A stretch of 64,000 bases of DNA from Yamadazyma tenuis (GCF_029203305.1 NC_089467.1:806001-870000), one strand, 5' to 3'; shown: positions 10,601 through 20,447, numbered from the stretch's first letter. Notes: generated by a model from the letters alone, not told the origin. A program made the numbers and translations.

Positions 10601-13116
10601 CTCTTCTTCACCTTTGGTGTGATGATATCGACGACCTTGGTTAAGAAATCAGAATCAAGATATGACAACTCAGGTCCTAACAAACCGTACTTGGCCATCT
10701 CACCAATGCATTCTAATGACTGATAGTAGCTGCTAAAATCTTCAAGACATACTAACAACTTAGCACCAAATACCTTGAACAACTCTTCGTCAATAGCATC
10801 AAGCCGTTGCCTGAATGCTAGTCTAGAAAACAAGTGTCCAGTCACTAGAATGTTAGCTCTGGACTTGTGAGGGGGCAAATCTGCTGTGATGAGTCTCATC
10901 AAAAGAGCTCTTACAGTGTCGGACAGGTGAACGGGATGACTGGCAATAATAGAAGCGCTCCTTGCGACCTGAGATAAACTAAGGTCTGCTAAAGTTCTAT
11001 CAGCTAGGACTTTCAAAAATGGCTCGACCAAATGAGACAACCCAGCCACGATAGTTGAAGATGATAACGAAAGCAACTTCCAAAAGGTGGATTCAAATGT
11101 GATTTGCTTATCAACATACGAAAAGTCACTGTACTGCCCTTCGAAAGCACTGAATATAATGTTGAGCAAGGTAGTGAAGCTGTTTCCCCCGGAGGCTGAC
11201 AATCTCTCTATTTCGTGCTTGAGGCATTGTCGAACCTTGGTATCGACCTCGATGGCTTTATCCAACCGAACGGACCAATCCTCATCTGCAACAATGACAG
11301 TAGACTTGCCTTTGATCGACTCCATCACCAAAGTTTGGATCACAAACTCTATAGCTTGGCCCATGGCCTTGAATATAATCAGACTGGAGCTGGCATCCTT
11401 GATTCTTTCGTCTATCAATTGCACTAATACCTCGAAGTTTGGGAATACAACCACGTTACCTTGTCCCAAGAGTTCCAAAGTAGATTTAAATTCGTTAGTA
11501 TTGGAAGACTGGGTGATATTGAACCAGTGGGGATGCAAACCTCTGGTAGCTTCCTCAATGGTCTCTGGCCTGTTGGTCTTTGCGGTCCCAAGCACATTCA
11601 AGTAACGGGCTTCACAGTCATTGAACGGGAAACAACAGTTGATGAACTTGAGGATCATAAATCGACATGAATGAATATTATCGTTCTTGGGCGAGTCTGA
11701 GCTCAAGTATTTGGTACCCAACTCCTTAAGTTGGTTCTTACCCTCCGCAGACAATTTTGGAAGGAACACCTTTAAACTAGATAACCCTTCCTGAATTGTT
11801 GATCTCAAATCAACAGATTCACCTTCGAGGGAGTCAAAGAGAAACTCGAGATACGTGAACTCGTCGAGGAACAAGCCAGGAGAGACTTTCAAAATATTGC
11901 ACAAGGCTTCGTATTGTGACAGTCTTTGGTTCATAGTAGCCGTGTATGACTTACCGGGCACACTTAATGCTTGTGGCCACCCATCGTTGAGAATGCTTTC
12001 CTTTAATCTCTGAGCCATGTTCTTATTGAATAAAAGCATTGACTGACTCGCATCACTCTCAGAGTCCTCACTGTGAACACTGATCCATTTAATAAACTGA
12101 ATAGTCACTTGCTTGAGCTTTGAGTAGCTGGTTGAAAGTCCCAAGTTTGTGACCTTGGCGATATTACCGTTCTTAGTGGCTGTCACACTTCTGGTGAGTT
12201 GTGAGAGAATCTTCTCTTGGAGTACAGGATTGACTGGAGGCGTACCACTCTGCTCGTTGCCAGTGAACAAGTCAATGAGTTGCCCCACAAACACTTCATC
12301 TTCCAAGTCCACGTTCAACTTTCGATACAAGATCTCTGCCGAGTCGTTGATGGCAGAAGACAGGTCGCTAGACGCTACCAACAACGGGAGACGCAAGTTC
12401 AGCGACAGGAATCCCACCTTCAAGAATTCCATCAAGTCTCGCTTCACCAAGAAGATTTCCTGCGGGGTTTTGTAGGTTATCCCAGCATCTTTTGAGAAAA
12501 AGCTCACGTCGGCGATGTTCAAGCCAGGTGATGGAATTGGATTGGGCGTGCTGTTGGGCTGCAACATCAAGAACCGGGCCACCTTCGCACACACAAACGC
12601 TTCGTCGGCCGTGTGGGCTCCAAAGTCCAAGTCCTTGAGCAACCCTTGATACTCCATCGAATCGTGCTCTGGAGCCTTCCATCCACTTATCAACTTACAG
12701 AAGATGCTAAAGAGACGAGCCCCGATACCCGGCGCAAAAGCGCTGATGTCGTGGAGCACGTCGGGCACCAATTCACGCTTTTCATCTGGTGACATACGAT
12801 CTATCGCTTTGGATATGAATAACAATGAATATAATCTGACGGTCGAAGCATCTAAACCATCAGCGACTTTGGGATTTTTGACCTGCGCTAACAAAGCCAC
12901 TGCCGGGAGCCTGATGGTACGAGCCGCCGTGAGACGTGTCATTGTGTTTTGAATGATTTTGAAGATGGCCTGGCGGACTTGGGCATGGGGACTGCTGAGC
13001 TTCAAAAGTAGCGGGGCGAGGTAAAGCTTTAACGAGCTTTCCAATTGTTCGTCGGTACTGGCAAGAGCGATGCGAAGATCAACTTTGTTGATCAAGTCCA
13101 ACTCCTTTTCAGCCAT
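7663..13116 (-). CDS. ECM29: Proteasome adaptor/scaffold protein Ecm29
   Basis: The protein is 1817 residues (S. cerevisiae Ecm29: 1868). It is built almost entirely from helical HEAT-like repeats, starting with a segment rich in LLLKLSSPHAQVRQAIFKI that is typical of the Ecm29 N-terminus. A strongly acidic loop (DEYEEDDSDEEDNMDVD) lies around residues 1640-1660. Ecm29 tethers the 20S core to the 19S regulatory particle and acts in quality control of proteasome assembly. The start at 13116 is the first in-frame ATG. A PACE-like element 54 bp upstream fits control by an Rpn4-type factor. The neighbour on the 3' side is the convergent UBI4 gene. Confidence 0.9.
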   Translation of the reverse strand: MAEKELDLINKVDLRIALASTDEQLESSLKLYLAPLLLKLSSPHAQVRQAIFKIIQNTMTRLTAARTIRLPAVALLAQVKNPKVADGLDASTVRLYSLLFISKAIDRMSPDEKRELVPDVLHDISAFAPGIGARLFSIFCKLISGWKAPEHDSMEYQGLLKDLDFGAHTADEAFVCAKVARFLMLQPNSTPNPIPSPGLNIADVSFFSKDAGITYKTPQEIFLVKRDLMEFLKVGFLSLNLRLPLLVASSDLSSAINDSAEILYRKLNVDLEDEVFVGQLIDLFTGNEQSGTPPVNPVLQEKILSQLTRSVTATKNGNIAKVTNLGLSTSYSKLKQVTIQFIKWISVHSEDSESDASQSMLLFNKNMAQRLKESILNDGWPQALSVPGKSYTATMNQRLSQYEALCNILKVSPGLFLDEFTYLEFLFDSLEGESVDLRSTIQEGLSSLKVFLPKLSAEGKNQLKELGTKYLSSDSPKNDNIHSCRFMILKFINCCFPFNDCEARYLNVLGTAKTNRPETIEEATRGLHPHWFNITQSSNTNEFKSTLELLGQGNVVVFPNFEVLVQLIDERIKDASSSLIIFKAMGQAIEFVIQTLVMESIKGKSTVIVADEDWSVRLDKAIEVDTKVRQCLKHEIERLSASGGNSFTTLLNIIFSAFEGQYSDFSYVDKQITFESTFWKLLSLSSSTIVAGLSHLVEPFLKVLADRTLADLSLSQVARSASIIASHPVHLSDTVRALLMRLITADLPPHKSRANILVTGHLFSRLAFRQRLDAIDEELFKVFGAKLLVCLEDFSSYYQSLECIGEMAKYGLLGPELSYLDSDFLTKVVDIITPKVKKSDERTVLALSYISLAFKKNGASDLLTDFEQLIYDTHISKQTEYLFTSGEALLILAAGWDSSVLERSIDIQGESVTYIPRSTERLPVLLNTILKSCANTKPSLRKAGCIWLLSVVDFCSSSPVIKEHAAKIHLAFMKFLADRDELVQESASRGLSIVYDLGDVELKDSLVKGLLKSFTDKNSTSKLVSGTVDEDTELFDKDLLKTNDGSVSTYRDVLNLALDVGDPSLVYKFMSLAKSSTLWTSRKGMAFGLGSIMSKTSLDDMMAKNKSLATRLIPKLYRYKYDPSTSVSTSMNQIWNVLVTDSSKTIKAHFSDILDELLKGMGNKEWRVRQASTTAMNDLLNVVEFLVYEPRLEDIWNMSFRVLDDIKESVRKEASKVTRLLANILTNSRQQGGGLDKLIPFLLGNKGLLSEAEDIRSFALDTIFKLIKSNNKNIKQYIPILLENFIGLMSTLEPEIINYLVLNADKYNLKNNDIDARRLQSLGQSPMMDAIEKLIDQLDYEIMEESVKVIINSVKRSVGLPSKVCGSKVLVSLVNKKYEFTKPYGNRLIKAAMGQITNKNDTISSSYAISVGYLSRLSSVDVLVQYGQKLKGLYFESGDERNRLVAAIASESFSKYSNEKFELVAAEFLPLTFIGMNDIDKEVAKVFEKQWIENTSGSNVLKLYLAEVIDLMSSYIKSQNYQIRQNLAKSVVKLTNDINDFNGLSNNLIMKIFDSLIESCKGKSWQGKEQILEALVNYSIKLDSVLQQNDDLLQTISNVVLTEGKRKNKDYQRHALKTMGVFLHKFPNEELTEVYLEFMEQIINDEYEEDDSDEEDNMDVDNRSKKRINNSMNNKLEEEKIVYISNLFEAFSRASPSKEMFSLMSKSILKLLNDDNKFEITWRSKVCGNECFSRVITELGETEFEVESLFQIWKKLSEVCSNFNNIENVKVKFIRNSKQFIKYLKNLHYLDKVRAITSALETFNSDSTIIKAELSKS

Positions 13117-13169
13117 GGTGCAATGAATGTTGTGGAATAATGCAAAACTAGATTTGTACTTTGTACACT

Positions 13170-13179
13170 GGTGGCGAAA
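13170..13179 (+). promoter_or_regulatory. PACE-like element (GGTGGCGAAA) upstream of ECM29
   Basis: GGTGGCGAAA differs by one inserted G from the Rpn4 target GGTGGCAAA. It lies 54 bp upstream of the ECM29 start, in the 156-bp gap to the GCD2 stop. Position beside a proteasome gene makes it more than a chance match, but other CTG-clade proteasome promoters would have to share it. Confidence 0.45.
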
Positions 13180-13272
13180 AGGTGATGAAAATACGCGAGC
13201 TGCGAAATCTGAGTTTTCGCGGCTGCAAACTTTAGTGTTCGATTGTACGGATGATATATTATCTACACAAAG

Positions 13273-14895
13273 CTATGTGCTTCTGTACTCCCTCAAGATC
13301 ACAGGCACAGAGGAAGGTGGTAACGCCCCCAACTCGGTGATCACTTTCTTGATGTACTCGGGAGGAGTCAAGTCGTACATGATATTCAAGATGTTCAAGT
13401 TGGGGATATTCTTCCAGTCCTTCAAAGGGGACTCATGCTTACTGTCTCTTTCCTCTTCACCCACCGTGATCTTCTTCGGTTGCAGTTTGCCCTTCTGGGT
13501 GGGCTTGACAGGTGCCTGTGGTTCGTTGTGTTCAAACTGCTTCATGAACTGCTCCAATGCCACTGCCTTTTTCTTAGGAGCCTCCTTTCCATTCAAATTC
13601 TGGAGCAAGTCCTCCGAATCCGCCAACTCGTTGTTGGTCACCGAGTCCAACTGCACTTTGTCGGAGAATTTGACCGACTCACAGCACGTCAACACGGGAA
13701 TGTTTCTGTTGTGGCACATCATGGCAATTAACCCTGTTCCCACACGGGAATAGAGCCGACCATTCGACAACATGGCATGGGCACCCAAAAACACGCAGTC
13801 GACGTCCTCTAATATCGTCGACGATAACGAATTTATCAACACGTAGTGCACTTTGATGAAGTCTTGAGTGATGGGTTTGGGCTTAGGACCACGGCTGCTA
13901 ATGCTACTCACCTCCGACGTGGTTTCAGACCCCACCTCTTCAGAACCAGGCATGTAGTGGGTGTCAACAAGGTTTCTCAACAACTTCTTGCCTTCAAACA
14001 ACGGTCTGGAGTCTACTATCACCAAATTGAACATCTTGTTCTGCTCGGTCACACAGTATTTGAACAACTGTTCCAACACCTGTGAATGGCCAAACGTTAA
14101 GATTGTGGACCCATTGGTGATGTGCTTTGAGGCATTTTCGATGATGACTCGGTCGGACAACTCGATCTTCTCCTTGATAAAATCATCGATCTTTTCGCAT
14201 AAGAGGGTCTTGGCCTCAAGCTCTTTAAGATCTAACGGAATATGAGAAATTTCTTGCTTCAACCAACGGATAGCATTTCCCATAGACACTGACAATGGCC
14301 GGGCACTCTTCAAGTACTCGATCTGGTGCGACAAGTGTCCCGTCAAGTGTCTTTGTAAAGATGTGTTAGAAGGAGTCTTGTAGTCCTTTATGATTGTCTT
14401 GAACACCTCTAGCATGCTGGTCAACCGGGGAATTGAGCCCACAATCTTGTAGCTTGAAATCTTCAAAGACAACGACAAAATGGCTGGGTGAACAATATGA
14501 GAAATTGAAGGAGATGATGCGTTTCTTTGTTCTCGGGTTTCCAAATGACTGAACATCGCAGGAATCTTCTTCTTGTTGTCGTCTTTGATCAAGCTCAGGT
14601 CCAATTTCTTCCGCAAGTTTGTATTGGTAGCCATCTGTCGCTCCTGATTCTTCTCCTTCTTCTGTTCAGCAAGTTTCTGTTGTTGTTCAGGACTGATTCC
14701 CTGAGCCTCCTTCTGAGCAGCTCTCTTCGCAGCCTTTTCTCGTTTTTTCAATTCCTTGAGCTCTTTGTTCGAGAGGGCACCACCCTCAGTGGGTTCCTGG
14801 GACTTGCTTTCGCCGGCTTTCAGCTCCTTGGGAGCTTTCGTAGCTTCTGTGGCTGCAGTATTCACCTTGTCGCTCATGCTAGCACTAATAGTCAT
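13273..14895 (-). CDS. GCD2: Translation initiation factor eIF2B subunit delta
   Basis: The 540-residue protein belongs to the eIF2B alpha/beta/delta regulatory family. The C-terminus is nearly that of S. cerevisiae Gcd2 (LYDLTPPEYIKKVITELG, PPSSVPVILREY). Other Gcd2 landmarks are YKIVGSIPR, SVMGNAIRWLKQEIS-like text and DSRPLFEG. A basic N-terminus with NKELKELKKREKAAKRAAQ precedes the catalytic fold. A Ser/Gly-rich insertion (about 25 residues, GSETTSEVSSISSRGPKPK) interrupts the fold after LVDTHYMPG. eIF2B is the GDP-GTP exchange factor for eIF2 and the target of Gcn2 signalling. The frame is open upstream of 14895 without an ATG; a second ATG at 14877 (MSDKVN) is a good alternative. Only 75 bp separate the start from the DRS2 stop. 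Confidence 0.93.
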   Translation of the reverse strand: MTISASMSDKVNTAATEATKAPKELKAGESKSQEPTEGGALSNKELKELKKREKAAKRAAQKEAQGISPEQQQKLAEQKKEKNQERQMATNTNLRKKLDLSLIKDDNKKKIPAMFSHLETREQRNASSPSISHIVHPAILSLSLKISSYKIVGSIPRLTSMLEVFKTIIKDYKTPSNTSLQRHLTGHLSHQIEYLKSARPLSVSMGNAIRWLKQEISHIPLDLKELEAKTLLCEKIDDFIKEKIELSDRVIIENASKHITNGSTILTFGHSQVLEQLFKYCVTEQNKMFNLVIVDSRPLFEGKKLLRNLVDTHYMPGSEEVGSETTSEVSSISSRGPKPKPITQDFIKVHYVLINSLSSTILEDVDCVFLGAHAMLSNGRLYSRVGTGLIAMMCHNRNIPVLTCCESVKFSDKVQLDSVTNNELADSEDLLQNLNGKEAPKKKAVALEQFMKQFEHNEPQAPVKPTQKGKLQPKKITVGEEERDSKHESPLKDWKNIPNLNILNIMYDLTPPEYIKKVITELGALPPSSVPVILREYRST

Positions 14896-14970
14896 TTTTC
14901 CATCGCGCGCTTTGGATCCAACTACATGGTCGTGCCCGGGGGTCAAACCGTTATATTCATATACAAGCTA

Positions 14971-17900
14971 TCAAGTACTCTCCAGCAATTCTCCGAAAAC
15001 ACCTCTTTTCTTGGTGGTATCGTACAACCGAATGATCTTTTCCTGATTCTGGTCGTCGACCTGGGAAAACGCAAACCCTCTTTGTTTCTTAATTCTTTGC
15101 ACCTGTCTGACTTTTCTGATAGCCTTTTGGAACTGTTCCATTCTAGGACGGTGATCTTGGATGTTGTATTTTTGCATCTCCTGAACGTAGTGATACGATT
15201 CAGGGTTATTCCTCCGTTTGTAAAACTTCCAGGTAAAGTCCCGGAGAAGACATAACACAGGTACACAAAACACAGTAGCCCAGAACGTCAACGATGGGTA
15301 TGTTGCATTCAACACCCCTCTATACTCTTGCGACACATTGATCAACGGGGCAATGGTGGCATACGCTGGGAAAAACACTAGCCATAACACAAAGGAACCT
15401 GGAATGGCCACCAAGGTGAATTTGGTCCACATCGTCACCACAAGTGCTGCCTTACCTAAGGCTGTAAGAGTGCAAGTGGTGAATAAAGCTGTCCCCCATG
15501 ACCAGTTGTTCACCACCAATCCACTGGAGAGCTGGTCTCCATGGTGGTAGATGAAGTAAAGACATACAAAGATCACAGCTGAGTGATAGAAGCCGTTGAT
15601 GATCCAGCCCCAGAATACCGTCACATTGAAAAACTTTCGGCTCTGTCCCAATTGGTACAACTGGGGGTACCTATCGAGTAGTCTGGCATTAACGAATTGG
15701 TCAAACACCCCCAATACGAAAGGAGGCAACACTGTGAAGAAAACGTTATAGAAGGTCAAAGTCCATGATTCCACAATCGATTGGCCCGAATAAGCATTGG
15801 CAAACACGTACCAAAACTGCGTCATGTACAAACACATGTTTTTGTAGAACGAGTATAAGATAGCATTGGATATACGTTGATACGACCACGAGCCATGCAC
15901 TAGAAGAAGCTTTTTCAAGTATTTAAACTGGCCAATTGAAATATCGGCACTTCTAGCAGCTTGCATACCTTCCATTCCACTTATACCCACACCGACGTGG
16001 GCCGCTTGAATCATGGAAACGTCGTTGGCTCCATCTCCGATGGCCAAGAGTAATGATCCTTTTTTCTTACGCTTCACCATCTTGACCACCAAAGCTTTTT
16101 GCAATGGGGAAACACGACAACATACAACTGCCTTACATCTAGAAGCCAATTCAATGAACAAATCCTCTAAATCTGTCTCCAATGCAAACTTAAGAGAATG
16201 GCCGTCAATGATGAGTGCCAAAGAAGAGTCTAGGGCATTATTGTCAGTATCTCCGCCATGTTGAAGAATTGCGTCCAATTTTTCTTGCAAATTCATCCGG
16301 GTTTCTTGCTTTGTGTCTTCGTTGATGATAAGTAGGTTCATGTCTTCACTTAAAAGCTTACATGACATACCAATGTTGATAGCAGTTTCTTGTCTATCCC
16401 CGGTCAAGACCCAAACCTTGATACCGGCTGTTTGTAATGTCTGGATGGTTTCAGGAACACCATCTTGTAACTTGTCTTCGATGGCAGTTGCTCCCAAAAG
16501 GAACAACCCACCTTCAATTGAATCGGCAACTTCATCCAATTTGTCTTGTCTGTCTTCCAATGAGGTAGAAGCCTCGTAGTACCTAGCGGACCACGCTTGG
16601 TATTCGTCTTCAGAAACAATCTTCGAGGCAATACACAAAGTTCTTAAGCCTTCAGCAGCAAACTCTTCCATGTGGCGCAATGTGGCATTGACAAACGGTT
16701 GTTCTTCAATATCAGAAAGTCTTTCCAAGATCACAGTATCGGCTCCTTTACAGAAAAGTCTAATCACACCATCAGGACATCTGAAGATGGCAGACATTCT
16801 CTTTCTGGTGGAATTGAATTCACAGATGTTCAATAAATCATATTCCAGTTGGATACCCGTCAAGGTATTCTCGATGGTGATGCTTTTTGGTCTTCTGATA
16901 ATGAATTTATATCCCAAGGAAGCAGCTCCCGAAACCAAGGCTCCTTCGTCAGGAGATGCAGCTTGATACTTAATTTCACCCGTCACTTCGTTCACTTCGG
17001 GGATGACGGTATGGCACGCACTCAAGAGGGTGAAAAACTCGTTGATGATTGCAGACTGTTGGCTGGAAGTATTATTCAAATCTTGTTTCAAATCATCGAA
17101 AGTATGGTAACCGATCTCAATTCCATCTATAACTTGAACATGACCATCTTCAGGTATGTCCTCAATATAACACCTTCCACCAATGGTACAGGTTTTGAAT
17201 TCCATGATGTTTCTGGTCAAAGTACCAGTCTTGTCACTGAAAATGTAGTCAATTTGACCGAGCTCCTCAACAAGTGACGATGTTCTCACATTGGTAGGAG
17301 TATCTGTTTCTTCATGGTACATGTCCAAATCACTACCGATCATGTAGGCCTGGTAGTATTTGATGATCTCTACCGTCACAAACAAAGAAATTGGAACCAA
17401 GTTGGAGAACAAGATCCAATAAGTCAAAATGTCCTTGAAGAACAACGCAGCTATGTTAGTTCCCTCGAGGTGTATATAACTTAGCGAACTTCGATTCACC
17501 TGTGTCTTGATGACGTTACCCACTGACGAAATCAATGACAAAACAATCAAAAGACAAAACAACACAATGATTTGGATGTTGATGATTCTCTCGACGTCAG
17601 TTCTCTTGATGGGAGTGGCCGTGGCGTTTCTCATTAACTTTGTCTCATGGCCCGTGAAAACCACCACTCCATGAATCCATTGTGTGTTTCTCAACGTAGC
17701 TCCTCTCAAAAGCAATTGCTCGGGAGTCATAGGGATACTCCTAGTGGACCCAAAACCTTGAAGGTTTCCTTCGTAAGTGTACAAAGATGAATTGGGCTGT
17801 TCGGATATGATTTCTGCCTTCGACAAATCGCTGACAAGAAATCGAGGATTGACCAAATATGAAGTTTCTGGCCTGGACTGTTTGATTTTCAAGTTGGTTT

Positions 17901-18891
17901 CCCCGTCCAAATTGGCAGTCTCAATGTAGCACAATCCTTCTGGTTCAGAAGAACTCAAGAGCAACAAATCTGCGGGAAACGATTCTTCGTTGAGCACCTT
18001 GACGATATCACCGACTTGCACTTTGATCCACTTTTTGGCAACAAAGTCGCCATTGGCTGCATCAAGCACAAACACCTTTGTGTTATTCAACTCGTTATCA
18101 GCTCGATTCCTCTTTACATCTTCCATGATTTCCTTGATGGCAGACACCAATAATACCACAAGTAATGTTCCTATGGTGGTGTACCTGTTGGTGGGTGAAA
18201 CATCGGGTACCTGCTGAATAATCGATGTGAAGAGAAAGAACAAGTTAGCATACTTGCTGAACTGTTCAAACAAAAACTTGGGCAAAAAGGTGGCGAAGTT
18301 GTACTTGGTGGTGGAAATGTAGTTACCGTAGTAGCCAGCCGATGAGTTGGCGCTGTGGCTCATGATATGTATATGTCTCGGTGGCTTGTGTTCGTGAGAG
18401 TCTTCTTCAAGGTTTTTGTGTGATTTACCGGTAACGGTATTTTTCATCCGGCGGAAGATACGACGAATGTCAAAGTCTGAAGCCTCCTGAGTATCGTTGA
18501 TCTTGGGTTTGGCAGCTGTAGCAGTGTCAGCAAACGGATTTTCCATGCCCACGTATCCGTTATTATTGGCATTTGGATTTCGAAACCCAGACAAGAGACG
18601 GTTCTTCTGGGCGGGTGTCGAGCCCATCAACGGGCCACTCCGAGCGCTGGTATCTGCACTGGCGTCGTACGGTCCATTGTGGTGAGTGTTGTCAACCTCA
18701 AAACTAGCATCATCATCAACCACAAAATGGTCTTGAAATGGGTCATACAGCTCAGATCGCGCTGGAACACGGTCGTATGGATTTGTGTCAGCATCCTGGA
18801 TGTTCAGACTGCCGGCATCGAGGTCGATGAGGTTGCTCGAGTCGGTGAACGGATTTGACAGGTGTCTGGCACCATTGTTAGGAGAATACAT
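14971..18891 (-). CDS. DRS2: P4-type ATPase, aminophospholipid flippase (Drs2)
   Basis: The 1306-residue P-type ATPase has LDGETNLKIKQ (A domain), DKTGTLT with the phosphorylated Asp at residue 553, KGADTVILER (nucleotide binding), TGDRQETA and GDGANDVSM (about 952-960). P4 specificity landmarks are QQ in TM1 (SIIQQVPDVSP) and PISL in TM4. Text near the C-terminus (RQVQRIKKQRGFAFSQ) matches Drs2. It flips phosphatidylserine and phosphatidylethanolamine at the trans-Golgi with a Cdc50 partner. The ATG at 18891 is used because codons before it are non-ATG. The protein stops soon after the RLYDTTKKRG segment, about 60 residues earlier than remembered for S. cerevisiae. Divergent from PRO2 by 233 bp. 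Confidence 0.95.
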   Translation of the reverse strand: MYSPNNGARHLSNPFTDSSNLIDLDAGSLNIQDADTNPYDRVPARSELYDPFQDHFVVDDDASFEVDNTHHNGPYDASADTSARSGPLMGSTPAQKNRLLSGFRNPNANNNGYVGMENPFADTATAAKPKINDTQEASDFDIRRIFRRMKNTVTGKSHKNLEEDSHEHKPPRHIHIMSHSANSSAGYYGNYISTTKYNFATFLPKFLFEQFSKYANLFFLFTSIIQQVPDVSPTNRYTTIGTLLVVLLVSAIKEIMEDVKRNRADNELNNTKVFVLDAANGDFVAKKWIKVQVGDIVKVLNEESFPADLLLLSSSEPEGLCYIETANLDGETNLKIKQSRPETSYLVNPRFLVSDLSKAEIISEQPNSSLYTYEGNLQGFGSTRSIPMTPEQLLLRGATLRNTQWIHGVVVFTGHETKLMRNATATPIKRTDVERIINIQIIVLFCLLIVLSLISSVGNVIKTQVNRSSLSYIHLEGTNIAALFFKDILTYWILFSNLVPISLFVTVEIIKYYQAYMIGSDLDMYHEETDTPTNVRTSSLVEELGQIDYIFSDKTGTLTRNIMEFKTCTIGGRCYIEDIPEDGHVQVIDGIEIGYHTFDDLKQDLNNTSSQQSAIINEFFTLLSACHTVIPEVNEVTGEIKYQAASPDEGALVSGAASLGYKFIIRRPKSITIENTLTGIQLEYDLLNICEFNSTRKRMSAIFRCPDGVIRLFCKGADTVILERLSDIEEQPFVNATLRHMEEFAAEGLRTLCIASKIVSEDEYQAWSARYYEASTSLEDRQDKLDEVADSIEGGLFLLGATAIEDKLQDGVPETIQTLQTAGIKVWVLTGDRQETAINIGMSCKLLSEDMNLLIINEDTKQETRMNLQEKLDAILQHGGDTDNNALDSSLALIIDGHSLKFALETDLEDLFIELASRCKAVVCCRVSPLQKALVVKMVKRKKKGSLLLAIGDGANDVSMIQAAHVGVGISGMEGMQAARSADISIGQFKYLKKLLLVHGSWSYQRISNAILYSFYKNMCLYMTQFWYVFANAYSGQSIVESWTLTFYNVFFTVLPPFVLGVFDQFVNARLLDRYPQLYQLGQSRKFFNVTVFWGWIINGFYHSAVIFVCLYFIYHHGDQLSSGLVVNNWSWGTALFTTCTLTALGKAALVVTMWTKFTLVAIPGSFVLWLVFFPAYATIAPLINVSQEYRGVLNATYPSLTFWATVFCVPVLCLLRDFTWKFYKRRNNPESYHYVQEMQKYNIQDHRPRMEQFQKAIRKVRQVQRIKKQRGFAFSQVDDQNQEKIIRLYDTTKKRGVFGELLEST

Positions 18892-19124
18892 CACCAAAAC
18901 AAAAAAAGCTCAGACAACAATTGGCGGGGAGCAGATGCGGTACAGTGAATGAAACGCCGGGGTTGGATTGCTGGTGCGAATTGGCGGTGGCAATGTGTAC
19001 TGTAAATAGATCAGAATCCGCCGAGTTGTAACAAACAAAAATTAATCGATACCTGCGTGGTTCAAATATGGTGATGGTTGAGTGCGACTGCGGCGTGAAA
19101 AACTTGATAAATTGTGACTCTACG

Positions 19125-20447
19125 ATGGCAGAGACTATAGCCAGAGAGGCCAACACGGCATTTTCGGTGTTGAAGACGTTGAGCAACGAGGAGCGGTCCG
19201 ATGCCCTCCACCAGATCTATGCCGGCTTGAAGGCCCGTAAGTATGAGATCTTACAGTACAACAAACTCGATATGGACAGTGCGACCGCCAACAACTTATC
19301 GTCCAGTTTGATTAAACGACTCGACTTGAGCGGCAACGGCAAGTTTGACGCGATGCTCCAAGGAATCTTGGATGTGGCGGCGTTGCCCGACCCCATCGGA
19401 AAGTGTACGTTGGCCAGGAAATTGGATGAAGGGTTGGAGTTGTACCGAGTCACCGCCCCCATCGGAGTATTATTAATCATTTTTGAGTCCCGTCCCGAGG
19501 TTATCGCCAACATCACCGCCTTGGCCATCAAGTCGGGAAATGCCGCTATTTTGAAGGGGGGCAAGGAGTCGTACCAGACGTTCAAAATCTTGAGTGACAT
19601 TGTCAATCAGGTATTGGATCACCACACCAAAGTGCCAAAAGATGCCATCAAGTTGATTGAAAGCAGAGAAGAAGTTGGTGATTTGTTGTCACAGGACAAG
19701 TACATCGACTTGGTGATCCCTCGAGGCTCCAACCTGTTGGTACGAAACATCAAGGAAAACACCAAGATTCCTGTGTTGGGCCATGCCGATGGAATCTGCT
19801 CTATTTTTGTGGACGAGTCTGCCGACATCGCCAAGAGCGTTCGGATCATTGTCGACTCCAAGACAAACTACCCAGCCGGTTGCAATGCGGTGGAGCAGTT
19901 GTTGGTGCACCAGTCGGTTGCTCAAGACAAAATAAAGTTGAACCAGATCCACCAAGCACTTCGAAATGCCGGGGTCACCGTCCACGTGACGCCTGAAATT
20001 TTGGACAAGCTTGACAGCACTGATGGGGTGGAGGCTGCGGGTCCAGACGCGTTCGACTTTGAGTACTTGTCGCTCGATATCTCTGTCAAATCGGTCGAGT
20101 CTCTTGAGGATGCCATTTCGCACATCAACCAACATTCGTCCAAACACACAGATTGCATCTTGACCGAGGTTAAGGCCAATGCCGATAAGTTCTTGAAGGG
20201 CGTGGACTCGGCCGGAGTCTACTGGAACTGTTCCACGCGGTTTGCTGATGGTTTTAGGTACGGGTTTGGTACTGAGGTAGGAATTAGCACCAACAAAATC
20301 CACGCCAGAGGACCAGTGGGGTTGGAGGGCTTGATGAGCTACCAATACCAGTTGAGAGGAAATGGCCATATAGCGGCTGAGTATAAGGGTGCCGGTGGAA
20401 ACAAGTCTTTTGTGCATGAGGATATCAGCACCAATGTGAGATTTTAG
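19125..20447 (+). CDS. PRO2: Gamma-glutamyl phosphate reductase
   Basis: A 440-residue member of the aldehyde-dehydrogenase superfamily carrying out the second step of proline synthesis (gamma-glutamyl phosphate to glutamate semialdehyde, NADPH). Landmarks are VTAPIGVLLIIFESRPEV, KSGNAAILKGGKES, the catalytic Cys at residue 253 in NYPAGCNAV, and TRFADGFRYGFGTEVGIST. An ATG at 19068 would add 19 residues, but MAETIAREAN at 19125 aligns with the family start and is preferred. A CTG codon at 19734-19736 sits where S. cerevisiae has Ala, supporting a Ser reading. It converges on the tRNA-Val gene. Confidence 0.93.
   Translation: MAETIAREANTAFSVLKTLSNEERSDALHQIYAGLKARKYEILQYNKLDMDSATANNLSSSLIKRLDLSGNGKFDAMLQGILDVAALPDPIGKCTLARKLDEGLELYRVTAPIGVLLIIFESRPEVIANITALAIKSGNAAILKGGKESYQTFKILSDIVNQVLDHHTKVPKDAIKLIESREEVGDLLSQDKYIDLVIPRGSNLLVRNIKENTKIPVLGHADGICSIFVDESADIAKSVRIIVDSKTNYPAGCNAVEQLLVHQSVAQDKIKLNQIHQALRNAGVTVHVTPEILDKLDSTDGVEAAGPDAFDFEYLSLDISVKSVESLEDAISHINQHSSKHTDCILTEVKANADKFLKGVDSAGVYWNCSTRFADGFRYGFGTEVGISTNKIHARGPVGLEGLMSYQYQLRGNGHIAAEYKGAGGNKSFVHEDISTNVRF

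Noticed and set aside
14527..15255. 242-codon open frame on the plus strand over GCD2 and the end of DRS2
   Set aside because: It lies antisense to two well-supported genes, and its Phe/Leu/Ser-rich text is what such an antisense frame gives; no family motif is visible.
19115..19120. TGACTC, a Gcn4-like site before PRO2
   Set aside because: It is only 4 bp from the preferred start codon, within the likely transcribed leader, so probably chance.
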